The notes under the pieces: generated by a model | The model's input: the letters and a program-made list of their open reading frames with translations, nothing else | Told to the model about the DNA's origin: nothing | Databases searched by the model: none | In this document: positions 28,591 through 39,034 of the stretch, in pieces | How positions within the stretch are numbered: the stretch's first letter is position 1 | Layout of the letters: every line of letters starts with the position of its first letter | Assembly: GCA_025360425.1 (NCBI GenBank) | Contig: JANYCD010000044.1 | Coordinates: forward strand, 1 to 46,634 | DNA from: Sterolibacteriaceae bacterium | Lineage (GTDB): Bacteria > Pseudomonadota > Gammaproteobacteria > Burkholderiales > Rhodocyclaceae | Length of the DNA: 46,634 bases | Reading direction: 5' to 3' | Program-made: the position numbers and the translations under genes

Positions 28591-29352
28591 ATGGCTAAAG
28601 ATGAATTGCTGGAACGGCTTTTGCCAGTGGTCCATGCCGCAGGAAATATCATTCTTGAAATCTACGGCACCGATTTCGCAGTACGGCAAAAACCAGACGC
28701 ATCGCCAGTCACCGAAGCAGATGACAGTGCCGAAGCAGCCATCCTTTCCCAGTTGAAAATACTGACACCGGACATTCCTGTCATTTCCGAGGAAGCCGCT
28801 TCGGCTGGGCACTTTCCCGAAATCGGCGAACGTTTTTGGCTGGTCGATCCGCTGGACGGCACCAAGGAATTCATTAACAGGAATGGTGAATTCACCGTCA
28901 ATATCGCACTAATTGAAAATCGGCGGCCGGTTCTCGGCATCGTATTGGCCCCGGCGCTGGGCCGGCTATTCGCGGGCGCCGAAGGCATTGGGGCATTTGT
29001 CGAAGAGGCCGGGAAACGGCGACCGATCACGTGTCGCCGGGTACCTGCCGAAGGGCTGACGGTAGTCGCAAGCCGCTCCTACGGTGACGCAGTTGCTTTG
29101 GAAACATTTCTGTCGGGGCACAAAGTCGCTTTGCAAATCACTGCCGGCTCCTCCTTGAAGTTATGTCTGGTGGCTGCCGGTGAAGCCGATATTTATCCGC
29201 GGCTGGGGCGAACCATGGAATGGGATATCGCCGCTGGCGATGCCGTCCTGCGCGCCGCTGGTGGCCGAGTCAGAACACTGGATGGAGCCGATCTCGCTTA
29301 CCGCAAATCGGGTTTCGCCAATCCACATTTCTTTGCGGCCGGCCTCGAATAA
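28591..29352 (+). CDS. cysQ: 3'(2'),5'-bisphosphate nucleotidase
   Basis: Removes the 3' phosphate from PAP (and PAPS), clearing a by-product of sulfate reduction that inhibits metabolism. The inositol-phosphatase-fold motifs are complete: EADD (residues about 44-47), SEE, DPLDGTKEFI, and WDIAAGDAVL. About 253 residues. ATG 28591 gives MAKDELLERLLPVVHAAG; GTG codons at 28576 and 28585 are possible starts, and the AAAGG at 28572 would suit GTG 28585 better. It is divergent from cysD, tying PAP removal to sulfate activation. Confidence 0.95.
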   Translation: MAKDELLERLLPVVHAAGNIILEIYGTDFAVRQKPDASPVTEADDSAEAAILSQLKILTPDIPVISEEAASAGHFPEIGERFWLVDPLDGTKEFINRNGEFTVNIALIENRRPVLGIVLAPALGRLFAGAEGIGAFVEEAGKRRPITCRRVPAEGLTVVASRSYGDAVALETFLSGHKVALQITAGSSLKLCLVAAGEADIYPRLGRTMEWDIAAGDAVLRAAGGRVRTLDGADLAYRKSGFANPHFFAAGLE

Positions 29353-29470
29353 CGCGCCGTCACCTTGCGATGGGCTGAACATAACCGGTTTTCAGGGATA
29401 CGCTCACCTTGCCCAGGATTGCTCATGGCGCTAAAGTGGCGCCTTCGTTTCACTGTCGAGGAGTCAACGC

Positions 29471-30076
29471 GTGTTTTCCATCATCCAGGCTGCCGGTTGG
29501 CCTATCTGGTTCTTGCTGCTGGCATCCGTCATTTCTGTCGCTTTGATCATCGAACGCTTTACCGCCCTGCGTCGCGCCAGGATTCTGCCGCCGGGTTTGC
29601 TGCAGCGCGTGATGGCAGAGTTTCGCCAAGGTAGCGTGAACGACGAATCCCTCAAGCGGCTTGAAACCCAGTCGCCGTTGGGATGCGTATTTGCGGCGGG
29701 CTTGCGCAACGTCAAAAGCTCGCGCGAAGTCATGAAGGAAGCGATTGAGGAAGCCGGGCGCGGCGTTGCACATGAGTTGGAACGGTTCCTGAACAGTCTC
29801 GGCACCATCGCCTCCATCAGCCCATTGATGGGACTTTTCGGCACGGTAGTAGGCATGATCGAAATCTTCGGCTCCACCTCGGGCTCGGGCAACAACCCCC
29901 AGGCCCTGGCGCATGGAATTTCGGTGGCGCTCTACAACACGGGGTTCGGCTTGATTATCGCCATTCCCAGCATGATCTTCTATCGCCACTTTCGTGCACT
30001 GGTTGATGGCTTCGTGGTCGAAATGGAACTGCAGGCAGTAAAGCTCGTGGAACTCGTGCACGGGGAACGCAAGTGA
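29471..30076 (+). CDS. exbB: MotA/TolQ/ExbB proton channel family protein
   Basis: A 201-residue inner-membrane protein forming the proton channel that energises outer-membrane transport with ExbD and TonB, or the Tol system. Three hydrophobic segments are visible: residues 8-28, about 110-135 (TIASISPLMGLFGTVVGMIE, the proton-channel signature) and about 145-172 (ISVALYNTGFGLIIAIPSM). The start is GTG 29471, with GAGGAG 7 bases upstream. The next gene is exbD, then lpxK, an order common in betaproteobacteria, where this pair is usually called ExbB/ExbD; no tonB, tolA or tolB is adjacent. Confidence 0.9.
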   Translation: MFSIIQAAGWPIWFLLLASVISVALIIERFTALRRARILPPGLLQRVMAEFRQGSVNDESLKRLETQSPLGCVFAAGLRNVKSSREVMKEAIEEAGRGVAHELERFLNSLGTIASISPLMGLFGTVVGMIEIFGSTSGSGNNPQALAHGISVALYNTGFGLIIAIPSMIFYRHFRALVDGFVVEMELQAVKLVELVHGERK

Positions 30077-30086
30077 GAGCACGGCC

Positions 30087-30506
30087 ATGAACTTTCAACG
30101 AGGACGTGGGCGAGAAGAGCCGGAGATCAATCTGATTCCGATGATCGACGTACTGCTGGTGATCCTGATTTTCCTCATGATCACCACGACTTATTCCAAA
30201 TTTTCCGGCCTGGAAATCAACCTGCCGACCGCCGATGCGCCGCAACCAAAAGAACAGCCGGCCGAGATCAATGTCGTAGTGACTGCCGCGGGCGATGTCA
30301 TCGTAAACAAGATGCCGCTCGGCAGCCGCGATGTCGAAGCCATCGCCACCGCACTCAAGCGGCTGTCGGACAATACCAAGGAGCCGGTATTGATCATCAA
30401 TGCCGACGCCAAGACCACGCATCAAAGCGTCATCGACGTGATGCAGGCGGCGCAGCAGGTCGGGCTTAACCATATCTCCTTTGCCACGCAGCAGACTCAG
30501 CGCTGA
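30087..30506 (+). CDS. exbD: ExbD/TolR family biopolymer transport protein
   Basis: A 139-residue protein with a short cytoplasmic N-terminus, one membrane helix (about residues 17-34) and a periplasmic domain. The helix carries the proton-relay aspartate Asp21 in NLIPMIDVLLVILIFLM, the family signature. The C-terminal part (VINADAKTTHQSVIDVMQAAQQVGL) is the typical periplasmic fold. ATG 30087 is 10 bases after exbB. Its 3' end overlaps the predicted lpxK start by 26 bases. Confidence 0.92.
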   Translation: MNFQRGRGREEPEINLIPMIDVLLVILIFLMITTTYSKFSGLEINLPTADAPQPKEQPAEINVVVTAAGDVIVNKMPLGSRDVEAIATALKRLSDNTKEPVLIINADAKTTHQSVIDVMQAAQQVGLNHISFATQQTQR

Positions 30507-31497
30507 TTCCCTGCTGACATCCGCGTGGCGGAGCCGTGGCCCGCTGGCGTGGCTGCTGTTTCCCGTCTCCCTGGTTTTCGCCGCACTGGTATCAGTGCGC
30601 CGCCTGTTCTATCGCGTCGGCATATTCAAGTGCGAAAGACTCGGGGTGCCAGTCATCGTTATTGGCAATATTACGGTTGGCGGTTCCGGCAAAACGCCGC
30701 TCGTACTTCATGTGGCGCAACAGCTGGCACGAAATGGATTTCGTCCCGGGTTGATAAGTCGTGGTTACCGTGGCAACGCCACAGGTGTATGTGAAGTTCA
30801 TGACGATAGCGCTGCGAGCCAAGTCGGCGACGAGCCGCTGTTGTTGAAGCGGCGTTTCGGCGGCCCGGTGTTCGTTGGCCGGCAACGCCCGGCGGTGGCC
30901 AATGCTCTGCTCGTGGCCAATCCGGATTGCAATGTGATTGTCTGTGACGATGGGCTGCAACACTATGGCATGGCCCGCGATATCGAAATCGCCGTCATCG
31001 ACCAACGTGGCGTCATGAATGGCTGGTTGCTACCCGCAGGACCATTGCGTGAACCGCTGAAACGCCTGGCGCAAGTCGATGCCGTTGTTGTGAACGGTTC
31101 GGAAAATATCGCGGTGAACGAACCAAGAATTTTCCGCATGAAACTCACTGGTTCACGCTTTTTCCAACTCGATCATCCGACCGGTACGTGTGACGCGTCG
31201 CTGCTGCAAGGTCAACGATTGCATGCGGTGGCCGGCATCGGTGACCCAGGGCGATTTTTTGATCAGCTACTGTCGCTGGGCCTCACGCATGACGCTCACG
31301 CTTTTCCCGATCACCATTCCTATACTGCGGCAGATCTGGACTTCACCGGCGACGCAATCGTGACCACCGAGAAGGATGCAGTAAAATTAAGCGGTCTTGC
31401 CAAGCTGCCCGTTTGGGTGCTGCCGGTGGAAGCGCGGGTCGAGCCCGATCTCACCCAATTCCTGTTGGAGAAACTGAATGGACGCTCGTCTGCTTGA
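30481..31497 (+). CDS. lpxK: Tetraacyldisaccharide 4'-kinase
   Basis: Phosphorylates the 4' position of the lipid A disaccharide at the inner membrane. An N-terminal hydrophobic anchor ([18 protein letters not shown]) precedes the P-loop [12 protein letters not shown] at residues 62-73, and [14 protein letters not shown] and TTEKDAVKL are family blocks. About 338 residues. The start is uncertain: the frame has no ATG or GTG before the anchor, so TTG 30481, inside exbD, is the best candidate, though it lacks a clear ribosome site. The 3' end overlaps trm112. Confidence 0.95.
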   Translation: MPRSRLSADSLLTSAWRSRGPLAWLLFPVSLVFAALVSVRRLFYRVGIFKCERLGVPVIVIGNITVGGSGKTPLVLHVAQQLARNGFRPGLISRGYRGNATGVCEVHDDSAASQVGDEPLLLKRRFGGPVFVGRQRPAVANALLVANPDCNVIVCDDGLQHYGMARDIEIAVIDQRGVMNGWLLPAGPLREPLKRLAQVDAVVVNGSENIAVNEPRIFRMKLTGSRFFQLDHPTGTCDASLLQGQRLHAVAGIGDPGRFFDQLLSLGLTHDAHAFPDHHSYTAADLDFTGDAIVTTEKDAVKLSGLAKLPVWVLPVEARVEPDLTQFLLEKLNGRSSA

Positions 31498-31654
31498 AAT
31501 TCTGGTCTGCCCGTTGTGCAAGGGGCCGCTTGATTACCGCAAGACAGCGCAGGAATTGGTGTGCAAACCTTGCCGCCTGGCTTTTCCGATCAAGGACGAC
31601 ATTCCGGTGATGCTGGAAGACGAAGCACGACAACTCAGCTCCGAAGAGCACTAA
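31478..31654 (+). CDS. Trm112-family zinc-ribbon protein
   Basis: A 58-residue protein short enough to be missed by length cut-offs. It begins [20 protein letters not shown] and contains four zinc-ribbon cysteines, Cys11, Cys14, Cys29 and Cys32, followed by [13 protein letters not shown], the standard YcaR/Trm112 signature. In eukaryotes Trm112 activates methyltransferases; in bacteria the role is unclear. It overlaps the end of lpxK by 20 bases and ends one base before the kdsB start, so all three are coupled. Confidence 0.95.
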   Translation: MDARLLEILVCPLCKGPLDYRKTAQELVCKPCRLAFPIKDDIPVMLEDEARQLSSEEH

Positions 31655-31655
31655 G

Positions 31656-33126
<1,471 letters not shown>

Positions 33127-33128
33127 AC

Positions 33129-34385
33129 ATGGTCAGAAATGCTTTTTACGCACAGTCGGGCGGCGTCACCGCGGTTATCAATGCCAGTGCATGCGGCGTG
33201 CTTGAGACGGCAAAAAACTATCCGGACAAAATCGGCAAGGTACTGGCCGGGCGCAATGGCATCATCGGCGCACTCGAAGAAGATCTGATCGACACTTCGC
33301 TGGAAAACCCTGTCGACATCCATGCGCTGCGCCACACCCCGGGCGGCGCTTTCGGCTCCTGCCGCTACAAGCTCAAGGGTTTGGATCAGCACCGTGCGCA
33401 ATATGAGCGGCTGATCGATGTCTTCCGTGCCCACGACATCGGCTATTTTCTGTACAACGGCGGCAACGATTCCATGGACACCGCCTTGAAGGTCTCGCAG
33501 ATCGGCCAGCAACTTGGCTATCCGGTCGTATGCGTCGGCATTCCCAAAACAGTGGACAACGACTTGCCGATTACCGATACCTGTCCCGGCTTTGGTTCGG
33601 TGGCCAAGTATGTCGCGACCTCGATACGCGAAGCCGGTTACGACGTCGCCTCGATGGCCAAGACGTCCACCAAGATCTTCGTCCTCGAAGTCATGGGACG
33701 TCATGCCGGGTGGATCACGGCCGCTTGCGGACTGGCTGCCGAATCCGCCGGAGAAGCGCCGCACATCCTGCTGTTTCCCGAAATACCCTTCGACGAGGAA
33801 AAATTCCTGGTCCGTGTTAGCGAAACGGTCGGGCGCCACGGTTACTGCTGCATCGGCGTTTCGGAAGGGCTGCTGTACAAGGATGGCAATCTCATGGCCG
33901 AGGCTGGCGGCAAGGATGCATTCGGCCACGCCCAGCTCGGCGGCGTCGGACAGGTCATCGCACAACTTGTCAAGGATCGGACCGGGATGAAGTATCATTG
34001 GGCCCTCGCCGATTACCTGCAACGCAGCGCCCGTCATCTGGCATCGAAAACCGATGTGGAACAGGCCTATGCGGTAGGCAAATCGGCAGTGGAATTGGCG
34101 GTGGCGGATCGCAATGCAGTAATGCCGACCATCGTGCGAGTTTCCGATGCGCCCTATCGTTGGGAAATCGGAGTCGCGGAGCTGAAGGACGTCGCAAACG
34201 TAGAAAAAAAGATGCCACGTGCGTTTATCAGCGCTGATGGCTTTGGTATTACGGAGGAATGCCGGCGCTATCTTGCGCCATTGATCGCGGGTGAGGATTT
34301 TCCACCCTACCGGGATGGTCTGCCGCACTATGTGCGATTGCAGAATATTTCGGTGGGGAAAAAATTGCCGGTCTTCAGTATCTGA
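33129..34385 (+). CDS. pfp: Pyrophosphate-dependent 6-phosphofructokinase
   Basis: Phosphorylates fructose 6-phosphate reversibly with PPi instead of ATP. The PPi type is shown by Asp114 in GGNDSMDTA (ATP enzymes have Gly there) and Lys140 in PKTVDNDL (ATP enzymes have Gly). MGRHAGWI binds the sugar phosphate. 418 residues, the size of the smaller bacterial PPi enzymes. It starts 2 bases after adk and is followed, about 100 bases later, by a membrane pyrophosphatase. The two compete for or balance the PPi pool, as described in methylotrophs and other proteobacteria. Confidence 0.95.
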   Translation: MVRNAFYAQSGGVTAVINASACGVLETAKNYPDKIGKVLAGRNGIIGALEEDLIDTSLENPVDIHALRHTPGGAFGSCRYKLKGLDQHRAQYERLIDVFRAHDIGYFLYNGGNDSMDTALKVSQIGQQLGYPVVCVGIPKTVDNDLPITDTCPGFGSVAKYVATSIREAGYDVASMAKTSTKIFVLEVMGRHAGWITAACGLAAESAGEAPHILLFPEIPFDEEKFLVRVSETVGRHGYCCIGVSEGLLYKDGNLMAEAGGKDAFGHAQLGGVGQVIAQLVKDRTGMKYHWALADYLQRSARHLASKTDVEQAYAVGKSAVELAVADRNAVMPTIVRVSDAPYRWEIGVAELKDVANVEKKMPRAFISADGFGITEECRRYLAPLIAGEDFPPYRDGLPHYVRLQNISVGKKLPVFSI

Positions 34386-34486
34386 CCGGTAAAAGAATAC
34401 ATGCGGTCGTGTTAAATGCGGCCGGGTGGTTGGTGAGTAGGGGCCGCGAGTGCGGCTGCCTGTATTTATAGACTTGGGGGAAGAGC

Positions 34487-36580
34487 ATGTCGTCAGCATT
34501 GATGTTTGCCTTGATTTGCGCCGTGGCTGCGATTGCCTACGGCTTTATTCAGAGTCGATGGATCGTCGCGCAGCCTGCGGGCAATGAGCGCATGCAGCAA
34601 ATCGCTGCCGCCATCCAGGAGGGCGCACAGGCCTATCTGAATCGCCAATACGCCACCATCGGCATGGTCGGTGTCGCGCTGACCATCGTGATCGGTGTGC
34701 TGATCGGCATGTCGACTGCAATAGGTTTCGTGATCGGCGCAGTGCTCTCCGGTGCGGCAGGTTATATCGGCATGAACGTCTCGGTGCGCGCCAACGTGCG
34801 CACGGCAGAAGCCGCGCGCAGCGGTCTTGCCAAAGCACTTGACGTCGCCTTCAAGGGCGGCGCCATCACCGGCATGCTGGTGGTCGGCCTCGGCCTGATC
34901 GGCGTCGCCGGTTACTACGCCTGGCTCAAAGCCAGCGCTGCACCGGATGCACCGCTGGAACACATCCTGCATCCTTTGATCGGCCTCGGCTTCGGTTCCT
35001 CGCTGATTTCGATCTTCGCCCGTCTTGGCGGCGGCATTTTCACCAAGGGTGCCGACGTCGGCGCCGACCTTGTTGGCAAGGTTGAAGCCGGCATTCCCGA
35101 AGATGACCCGCGCAACCCGGCGGTGATTGCGGATAACGTCGGCGACAATGTCGGCGACTGCGCCGGCATGGCCGCTGACCTGTTCGAAACCTATGCCGTC
35201 ACCACGGTCGCCACCATGCTGCTCGGTGCGCTTCTTTTTACGGGCGCGGATGCCATCGCTGCAGTCGAGCTTCCACTCGCACTCGGCGGCTTCTCGATCA
35301 TCGCCTCGATCATCGGCGTGATGTTTGTCAAGGTATCGCCCGGCGGCAAGATCATGAATGCGCTGTACAAGGGCTTGGCCGTTGCCGGCCTGCTGGCCCT
35401 GGTTGCGTTCTACTTCATCACCGGCAAGATGGTCGGCACGGGACTCACTACCGCTGCCGGCGCAGCCATCGGCATGATGCCCCTCTACTACTCGGCGGTG
35501 GTCGGACTGGTCCTCACCGGCCTCATGGTGTACATCACCGAGTACTACACCGGCACCGAATTCAAGCCGGTGCGACACATCGCGGAAGCGTCGACCACGG
35601 GCCATGGCACCAACATCATCGCCGGCCTCGGCGTATCGATGAAGGCAACCGCATGGCCGGTACTTTCGGTGTGCGCCGCGATCTGGGCGTCGTACTCGCT
35701 GGCAGGGCTTTACGGTATCGCGATTGCCGCGACATCGATGCTCTCGATGTCCGGCATCATCGTCGCACTCGACGCCTACGGCCCGATCACCGACAACGCC
35801 GGTGGCATCGCCGAAATGGCCGACCTGCCTGACAGCGTGCGCGCCATCACCGATCCGCTCGACGCAGTGGGCAACACCACCAAGGCGGTCACCAAAGGTT
35901 ACGCCATCGGTTCCGCCGGCCTCGCCGCGCTGGTGTTGTTCGCCGACTTTACGCATGGCCTCCATGCCGCCAAGCCGACATTGAACTTCCTGTTCGACCT
36001 GTCCGACCCGGCGGTCATCATCGGCCTCTTCATCGGCGGTCTGATTCCCTACCTGTTCGGCGCGATGGCGATGGAAGCCGTAGGCCGTTCCGCCGGTGCG
36101 GTGGTCGTCGAAGTACGGCGCCAGTTCAAGGAAATCAAGGGCATCATGGAAGGCACCGCGAAGCCGGAATACGGCACCTGCGTCGACATGCTGACCAAGG
36201 CCGCAATCAAGGAAATGATGATCCCGTCATTGCTGCCCGTGCTGGTGCCGGTCGTTGTCGCGTTCGGCATGAACGCACTGATGGCGCCGGTCGATGGTGT
36301 CAGCGCTGGTGTGCGTGCCCTGGGCGGCACATTGATGGGGACCATCGTCACCGGCCTGTTCGTGGCGATCTCCATGACCACCGGCGGTGGCGCATGGGAT
36401 AACGCCAAGAAATACATCGAGGACGGCAACTTCGGCGGCAAAGGTTCCGAGGCCCACAAGGCGGCCGTCACCGGCGACACCGTTGGCGACCCGTATAAAG
36501 ATACGGCGGGCCCGGCAGTCAACCCGCTCATCAAGATCATCAACATCGTGGCGCTGCTGATTCTGCCCTTGGTTGCGTAA
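34487..36580 (+). CDS. hppA: Membrane proton-translocating pyrophosphatase
   Basis: Couples PPi hydrolysis to ion pumping across the inner membrane. 697 residues with about 16 hydrophobic segments. The catalytic motifs are [11 protein letters not shown] (190-200) and DNVGDNVGD (216-224). At the K+-dependence site it has GNTTKAVT, with Lys466 and Thr469, the pair that defines the K+-independent, H+-pumping class (Ala/Gly in the K+-dependent class). ATG 34487 has GGGGGAAG about 5 bases upstream. A terminator follows it. It is downstream of pfp. Confidence 0.97.
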   Translation: MSSALMFALICAVAAIAYGFIQSRWIVAQPAGNERMQQIAAAIQEGAQAYLNRQYATIGMVGVALTIVIGVLIGMSTAIGFVIGAVLSGAAGYIGMNVSVRANVRTAEAARSGLAKALDVAFKGGAITGMLVVGLGLIGVAGYYAWLKASAAPDAPLEHILHPLIGLGFGSSLISIFARLGGGIFTKGADVGADLVGKVEAGIPEDDPRNPAVIADNVGDNVGDCAGMAADLFETYAVTTVATMLLGALLFTGADAIAAVELPLALGGFSIIASIIGVMFVKVSPGGKIMNALYKGLAVAGLLALVAFYFITGKMVGTGLTTAAGAAIGMMPLYYSAVVGLVLTGLMVYITEYYTGTEFKPVRHIAEASTTGHGTNIIAGLGVSMKATAWPVLSVCAAIWASYSLAGLYGIAIAATSMLSMSGIIVALDAYGPITDNAGGIAEMADLPDSVRAITDPLDAVGNTTKAVTKGYAIGSAGLAALVLFADFTHGLHAAKPTLNFLFDLSDPAVIIGLFIGGLIPYLFGAMAMEAVGRSAGAVVVEVRRQFKEIKGIMEGTAKPEYGTCVDMLTKAAIKEMMIPSLLPVLVPVVVAFGMNALMAPVDGVSAGVRALGGTLMGTIVTGLFVAISMTTGGGAWDNAKKYIEDGNFGGKGSEAHKAAVTGDTVGDPYKDTAGPAVNPLIKIINIVALLILPLVA

Positions 36581-36611
36581 CAGGTTGCCTGATCAACTCC
36601 ATGCATCAATA

Positions 36612-36639
36612 AAAACGGCGGCCTGCGGGTCGCCGTTTT
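36612..36639 (+). terminator. Rho-independent terminator after hppA
   Basis: AAAACGGCG at 36612-36620 pairs with CGCCGTTTT at 36631-36639 around a 10-base loop; the T run extends to about 36640. It is about 30 bases past the hppA stop. The A/T arms make it potentially bidirectional. Confidence 0.8.
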
Positions 36640-36681
36640 TATTTGGGCGGTCGCCGATTTCGTATGAAGAACAGAGATGGG

Positions 36682-36706
36682 TTTATCCACAAAATCTGTG
36701 GATAAA
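36682..36706. promoter_or_regulatory. Inverted pair of perfect DnaA boxes
   Basis: TTATCCACA (36683-36691) and its exact complement TGTGGATAA (36697-36705) face each other across 5 bases, within 10-base perfect arms (36682-36691 and 36697-36706). Both are exact consensus DnaA boxes. They lie in the 350-base non-coding stretch 36581-36930 between hppA and xseA. No third box or origin genes were seen nearby. No T run follows, so it is not a terminator. The rest of this stretch holds the hppA terminator and a TACAAT hexamer at 36888-36893. Confidence 0.55.
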
Positions 36707-36930
36707 CATGTTGATGAGGGACCGCGAACTTGACCAAACCCTTGCCATGACTGGATTTCAGCCATATCGTACAAAAATATTGCAGTGATGTGACATCATC
36801 AATTTTCAATTGTTTATGACTCACTGCCAATTGCGCTGATGGCTCCATGCAAGCGTATGCGGCCCCAGGGCGCAGCGACGCATCCGCTACAATCTTTTCC
36901 TTGATTGATAACGCAGCGCAACATAACGCA

Positions 36931-38247
36931 GTGTCCTCACAACCCATCAGCGTCACCGAGTTGAACCGCCTCGCACGCACCACTCTGGAGCGCGGCATTC
37001 CGTTGACCTGGGTGCTCGGCGAAATCTCCAATCTCACTCGCGCGGCTTCCGGGCATTTTTACTTCACGCTCAAGGATGAGGGGGCACAGGTACGTTGCGT
37101 CATGTTCCGTTCACGCGCCCAACTATTACCGTGGCGATTGGAAAACGGACAGCAGGTGGAAGCCCAGGCGCTGGTCACGCTGTACGAAGCACGCGGCGAC
37201 TTTCAGCTCAATGTCGAAATGCTTCGGCGCGGAGGACTCGGGCGACTCTTTGAAGCCTTCGCCCAGTTGCGTGAAAAGCTGGAAGGTGAAGGCTTGTTCG
37301 ACGTCGCCCGCAAACGCGACCTGCCACGTTTTCCGCGCGCCATCGGCATTGTTACGTCGCCACAGGCCGCTGCCCTGCGCGACGTGATCGCTGCACTACA
37401 ACGCCGTGCGCCGCACGTGACCGTCATCCTGTATCCGACCCCGGTGCAGGGTGATGGCGCCGCCGCACAAATTGCAGACGCCATTGCAATGGCCGGCGCG
37501 CGGGCCGAATGTGAAGTGCTGATCGTGGCACGTGGCGGCGGCAGCATCGAAGATCTGTGGGCCTTCAATGAAGAAATCGTCGCGCGCGCCATCGCTGCCA
37601 GCGCCATTCCGGTGATCAGCGGTGTCGGTCACGAAACCGACATCACCATCGCCGACTTTGTCGCCGACCAGCGTGCCGCAACGCCTACTGCTGCTGCCGA
37701 GTTGGCATCTACGGGATGGTTCGCCGCCGCAGAAGAGATCGCCGCACTGGCAGATGAACTGCGCGACACGATGCATACCGCGTTGGAAAACCGCATGCAA
37801 CAGGTTGACCTGCTCAGTCGTCGCTTGCTTCATCCCGGTGAACGCATTGCCCGCCACCGACAACATCTGGATCACCTCACTACCCGACTTGCCGCGGCCG
37901 CAAACCGGACGCTTCGCTCAGGCGAACAACGTTTGGCGGAATTGCATCTGCGAATCACGCGTGCACGTCCCGATCCTGCACCAGGGCGCGCACGTTTGAC
38001 GCTCGCCATGCAGGGTCTGCAAAACGCACTCGGCAATTCAATGGTGAACCGCGCACATGCGATCAACCGTTTGCACGCATCGCTGGTCGCACTCAACCCC
38101 GAGGCAACGCTTGCACGCGGCTACAGCATTGTTCGCGATAGCGAGGGACACGTCGTCACCAGCGGCAGGCAACTGCGTCCGGGTGATGCCATCGCCCTCC
38201 GCTTCGCGCAGGGTCGCGCCGCCGGTCGGATTGAAACCACCGAGTAG
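36931..38247 (+). CDS. xseA: Exodeoxyribonuclease VII large subunit
   Basis: With XseB it degrades single-stranded DNA in repair. It has an N-terminal OB fold (VTELNRLARTTLERGIPLTWVLGEISNLTRAASGHFYFTLKD), the catalytic region (GIVTSPQAAALRDVI, ARGGGSIEDLWAFNEE, SGVGHETDITIADFVAD, RAATPTAAAEL) and a coiled-coil C-terminus. I choose GTG 36931 because the family match begins right after it and a TACAAT hexamer (36888-36893) lies inside the alternative longer frame. ATG 36847 would add 28 residues and TTG 36901 ten. About 438 residues. xseB is not in the window. Confidence 0.93.
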   Translation: MSSQPISVTELNRLARTTLERGIPLTWVLGEISNLTRAASGHFYFTLKDEGAQVRCVMFRSRAQLLPWRLENGQQVEAQALVTLYEARGDFQLNVEMLRRGGLGRLFEAFAQLREKLEGEGLFDVARKRDLPRFPRAIGIVTSPQAAALRDVIAALQRRAPHVTVILYPTPVQGDGAAAQIADAIAMAGARAECEVLIVARGGGSIEDLWAFNEEIVARAIAASAIPVISGVGHETDITIADFVADQRAATPTAAAELASTGWFAAAEEIAALADELRDTMHTALENRMQQVDLLSRRLLHPGERIARHRQHLDHLTTRLAAAANRTLRSGEQRLAELHLRITRARPDPAPGRARLTLAMQGLQNALGNSMVNRAHAINRLHASLVALNPEATLARGYSIVRDSEGHVVTSGRQLRPGDAIALRFAQGRAAGRIETTE

Positions 38248-38252
38248 GAGCG

Positions 38253-38281
38253 TTGTTGGTTGGATTGAAGTGGATTAGAAT
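38253..38281 (+). promoter_or_regulatory. Predicted promoter for the small membrane peptide gene
   Basis: TTGTTG (38253-38258) and TAGAAT (38276-38281) are exactly 17 bases apart, just after the xseA stop. Transcription from here would give a leader of about 40 bases before the ATG at 38330 and would cover the PuuD-like gene too. Confidence 0.5.
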
Positions 38282-38329
38282 CATCCGCGTTACACGTTAT
38301 GAATCACCCCCAACAATGGAGAACCACAA

Positions 38330-38428
38330 ATGAAAAATCCACTTGACAGCCTGTGGGGCACCGTCATCAGCGGGCTAGTGCTCACGCTGATCCTGTACGA
38401 AATCGTCAAAGCTGCGCTGTCCCAATAA
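38330..38428 (+). CDS. 32-residue single-pass membrane peptide
   Basis: A very short frame supported by an AATGGAGA ribosome site 8 bases upstream, a predicted promoter and a clean start/stop. The product is MKNPLDSLWG, then a hydrophobic stretch (VISGLVLTLILYEIV, residues 12-26), then KAALSQ: one membrane helix with a probable cytoplasmic or periplasmic N-terminal decapeptide. It ends 10 bases before the PuuD-like gene, which has its own ribosome site in that gap (AAGGAG), so the two form one transcript. It could be a small accessory subunit of that protein. I do not recognise a family. Confidence 0.7.
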   Translation: MKNPLDSLWGTVISGLVLTLILYEIVKAALSQ

Positions 38429-38438
38429 GGAGATACAC

Positions 38439-38945
38439 ATGGAATTCATTACACTTGGATTGGGTCGCTGGCTGCACATTGCCTCTGGCGTCATGTGGAT
38501 CGGCCTGCTTTACTACTTCAACTTCGTTCAGGTCGCGGCCCTCGCCGCCGCAGGAAAGGATACGCCACCCACCGGTGCCGGTATCACCAAGCATGTTGCA
38601 CCGCGCGCATTGTTTTTTTTCCGCTGGGCGGCGCTCGTTACCTGGCTGGCTGGCGCAAATTTGCTGGGCGCCCACTTCCTTGACGCTTTCCTATTCAAGC
38701 TGCCGATCTATTATCCAATTGGCGTGGGCGCATGGCTCGGCACCATCATGTTGCTCAATGTCTGGGGATTGATCTGGCCCAATCAGAAGAAGGTGCTTGG
38801 AATCGTCAGCGCGACCGACGAAGAAAAAGCCAAGGCGCGGAGAATCGCCTTCCTCGCCTCGCGGACCAACACCATGCTGTCGCTGCCGATGCTGTTCATG
38901 ATGTCGGCCAGCGGCGGGATATTCCGTACCACGATTTTCGGCTAA
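38439..38945 (+). CDS. PuuD-like membrane protein (urate hydroxylase N-terminal domain family)
   Basis: A 168-residue protein with about four membrane helices. It matches the membrane part of the PuuD family (urate oxidase N-terminal domain): GRWLHIASGVMWIGLLYYFNF at the start, PRALFFFRWAAL, and NVWGLIWPNQKKVLG in the second half. Full PuuD proteins add a cytochrome c domain and more helices; this short form lacks them and no purine-degradation gene is near, so urate oxidation is unlikely or at least unproven. His13, His52 and His79 could ligate haem. A terminator follows the stop. Confidence 0.8.
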   Translation: MEFITLGLGRWLHIASGVMWIGLLYYFNFVQVAALAAAGKDTPPTGAGITKHVAPRALFFFRWAALVTWLAGANLLGAHFLDAFLFKLPIYYPIGVGAWLGTIMLLNVWGLIWPNQKKVLGIVSATDEEKAKARRIAFLASRTNTMLSLPMLFMMSASGGIFRTTIFG

Positions 38946-38978
38946 ATACGCACCCGGGGTAAGTTACCCTGGTCTGGC

Positions 38979-39015
38979 AAAAGCCCCTGCCCTTCCGGCA
39001 GGGGCTTTTGTTTTT
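38979..39015 (+). terminator. Strong Rho-independent terminator between the PuuD-like gene and dmeF
   Basis: A perfect 13-bp stem (38979-38991 with 38997-39009) around the 5-base loop CTTCC is followed by G and five T. It is 34 bases after the PuuD-like stop and only 19 bases before the dmeF start. A small palindrome, GGGTAA-G-TTACCC, precedes it at 38957-38969. Confidence 0.9.
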
Positions 39016-39034
39016 GGTGTGGTAAAACTCCATC

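Noticed and set aside
34493-35965. A 490-codon open frame on minus, opposite hppA
   Set aside because: Shadow of hppA: composition follows the third-position GC of the plus gene, is extremely His/Asp/Gly-rich and has no domain.
36581-36930. The DnaA-box stretch considered as a replication origin
   Set aside because: Only two boxes, no AT-rich unwinding region or dnaA/dnaN/gyrB or parAB genes; the parA relic is 14 kb away and broken.
38946-39034. NiCo riboswitch upstream of dmeF
   Set aside because: The gap is 89 bases and lacks the four-way junction layout; only a palindrome and a terminator are visible.
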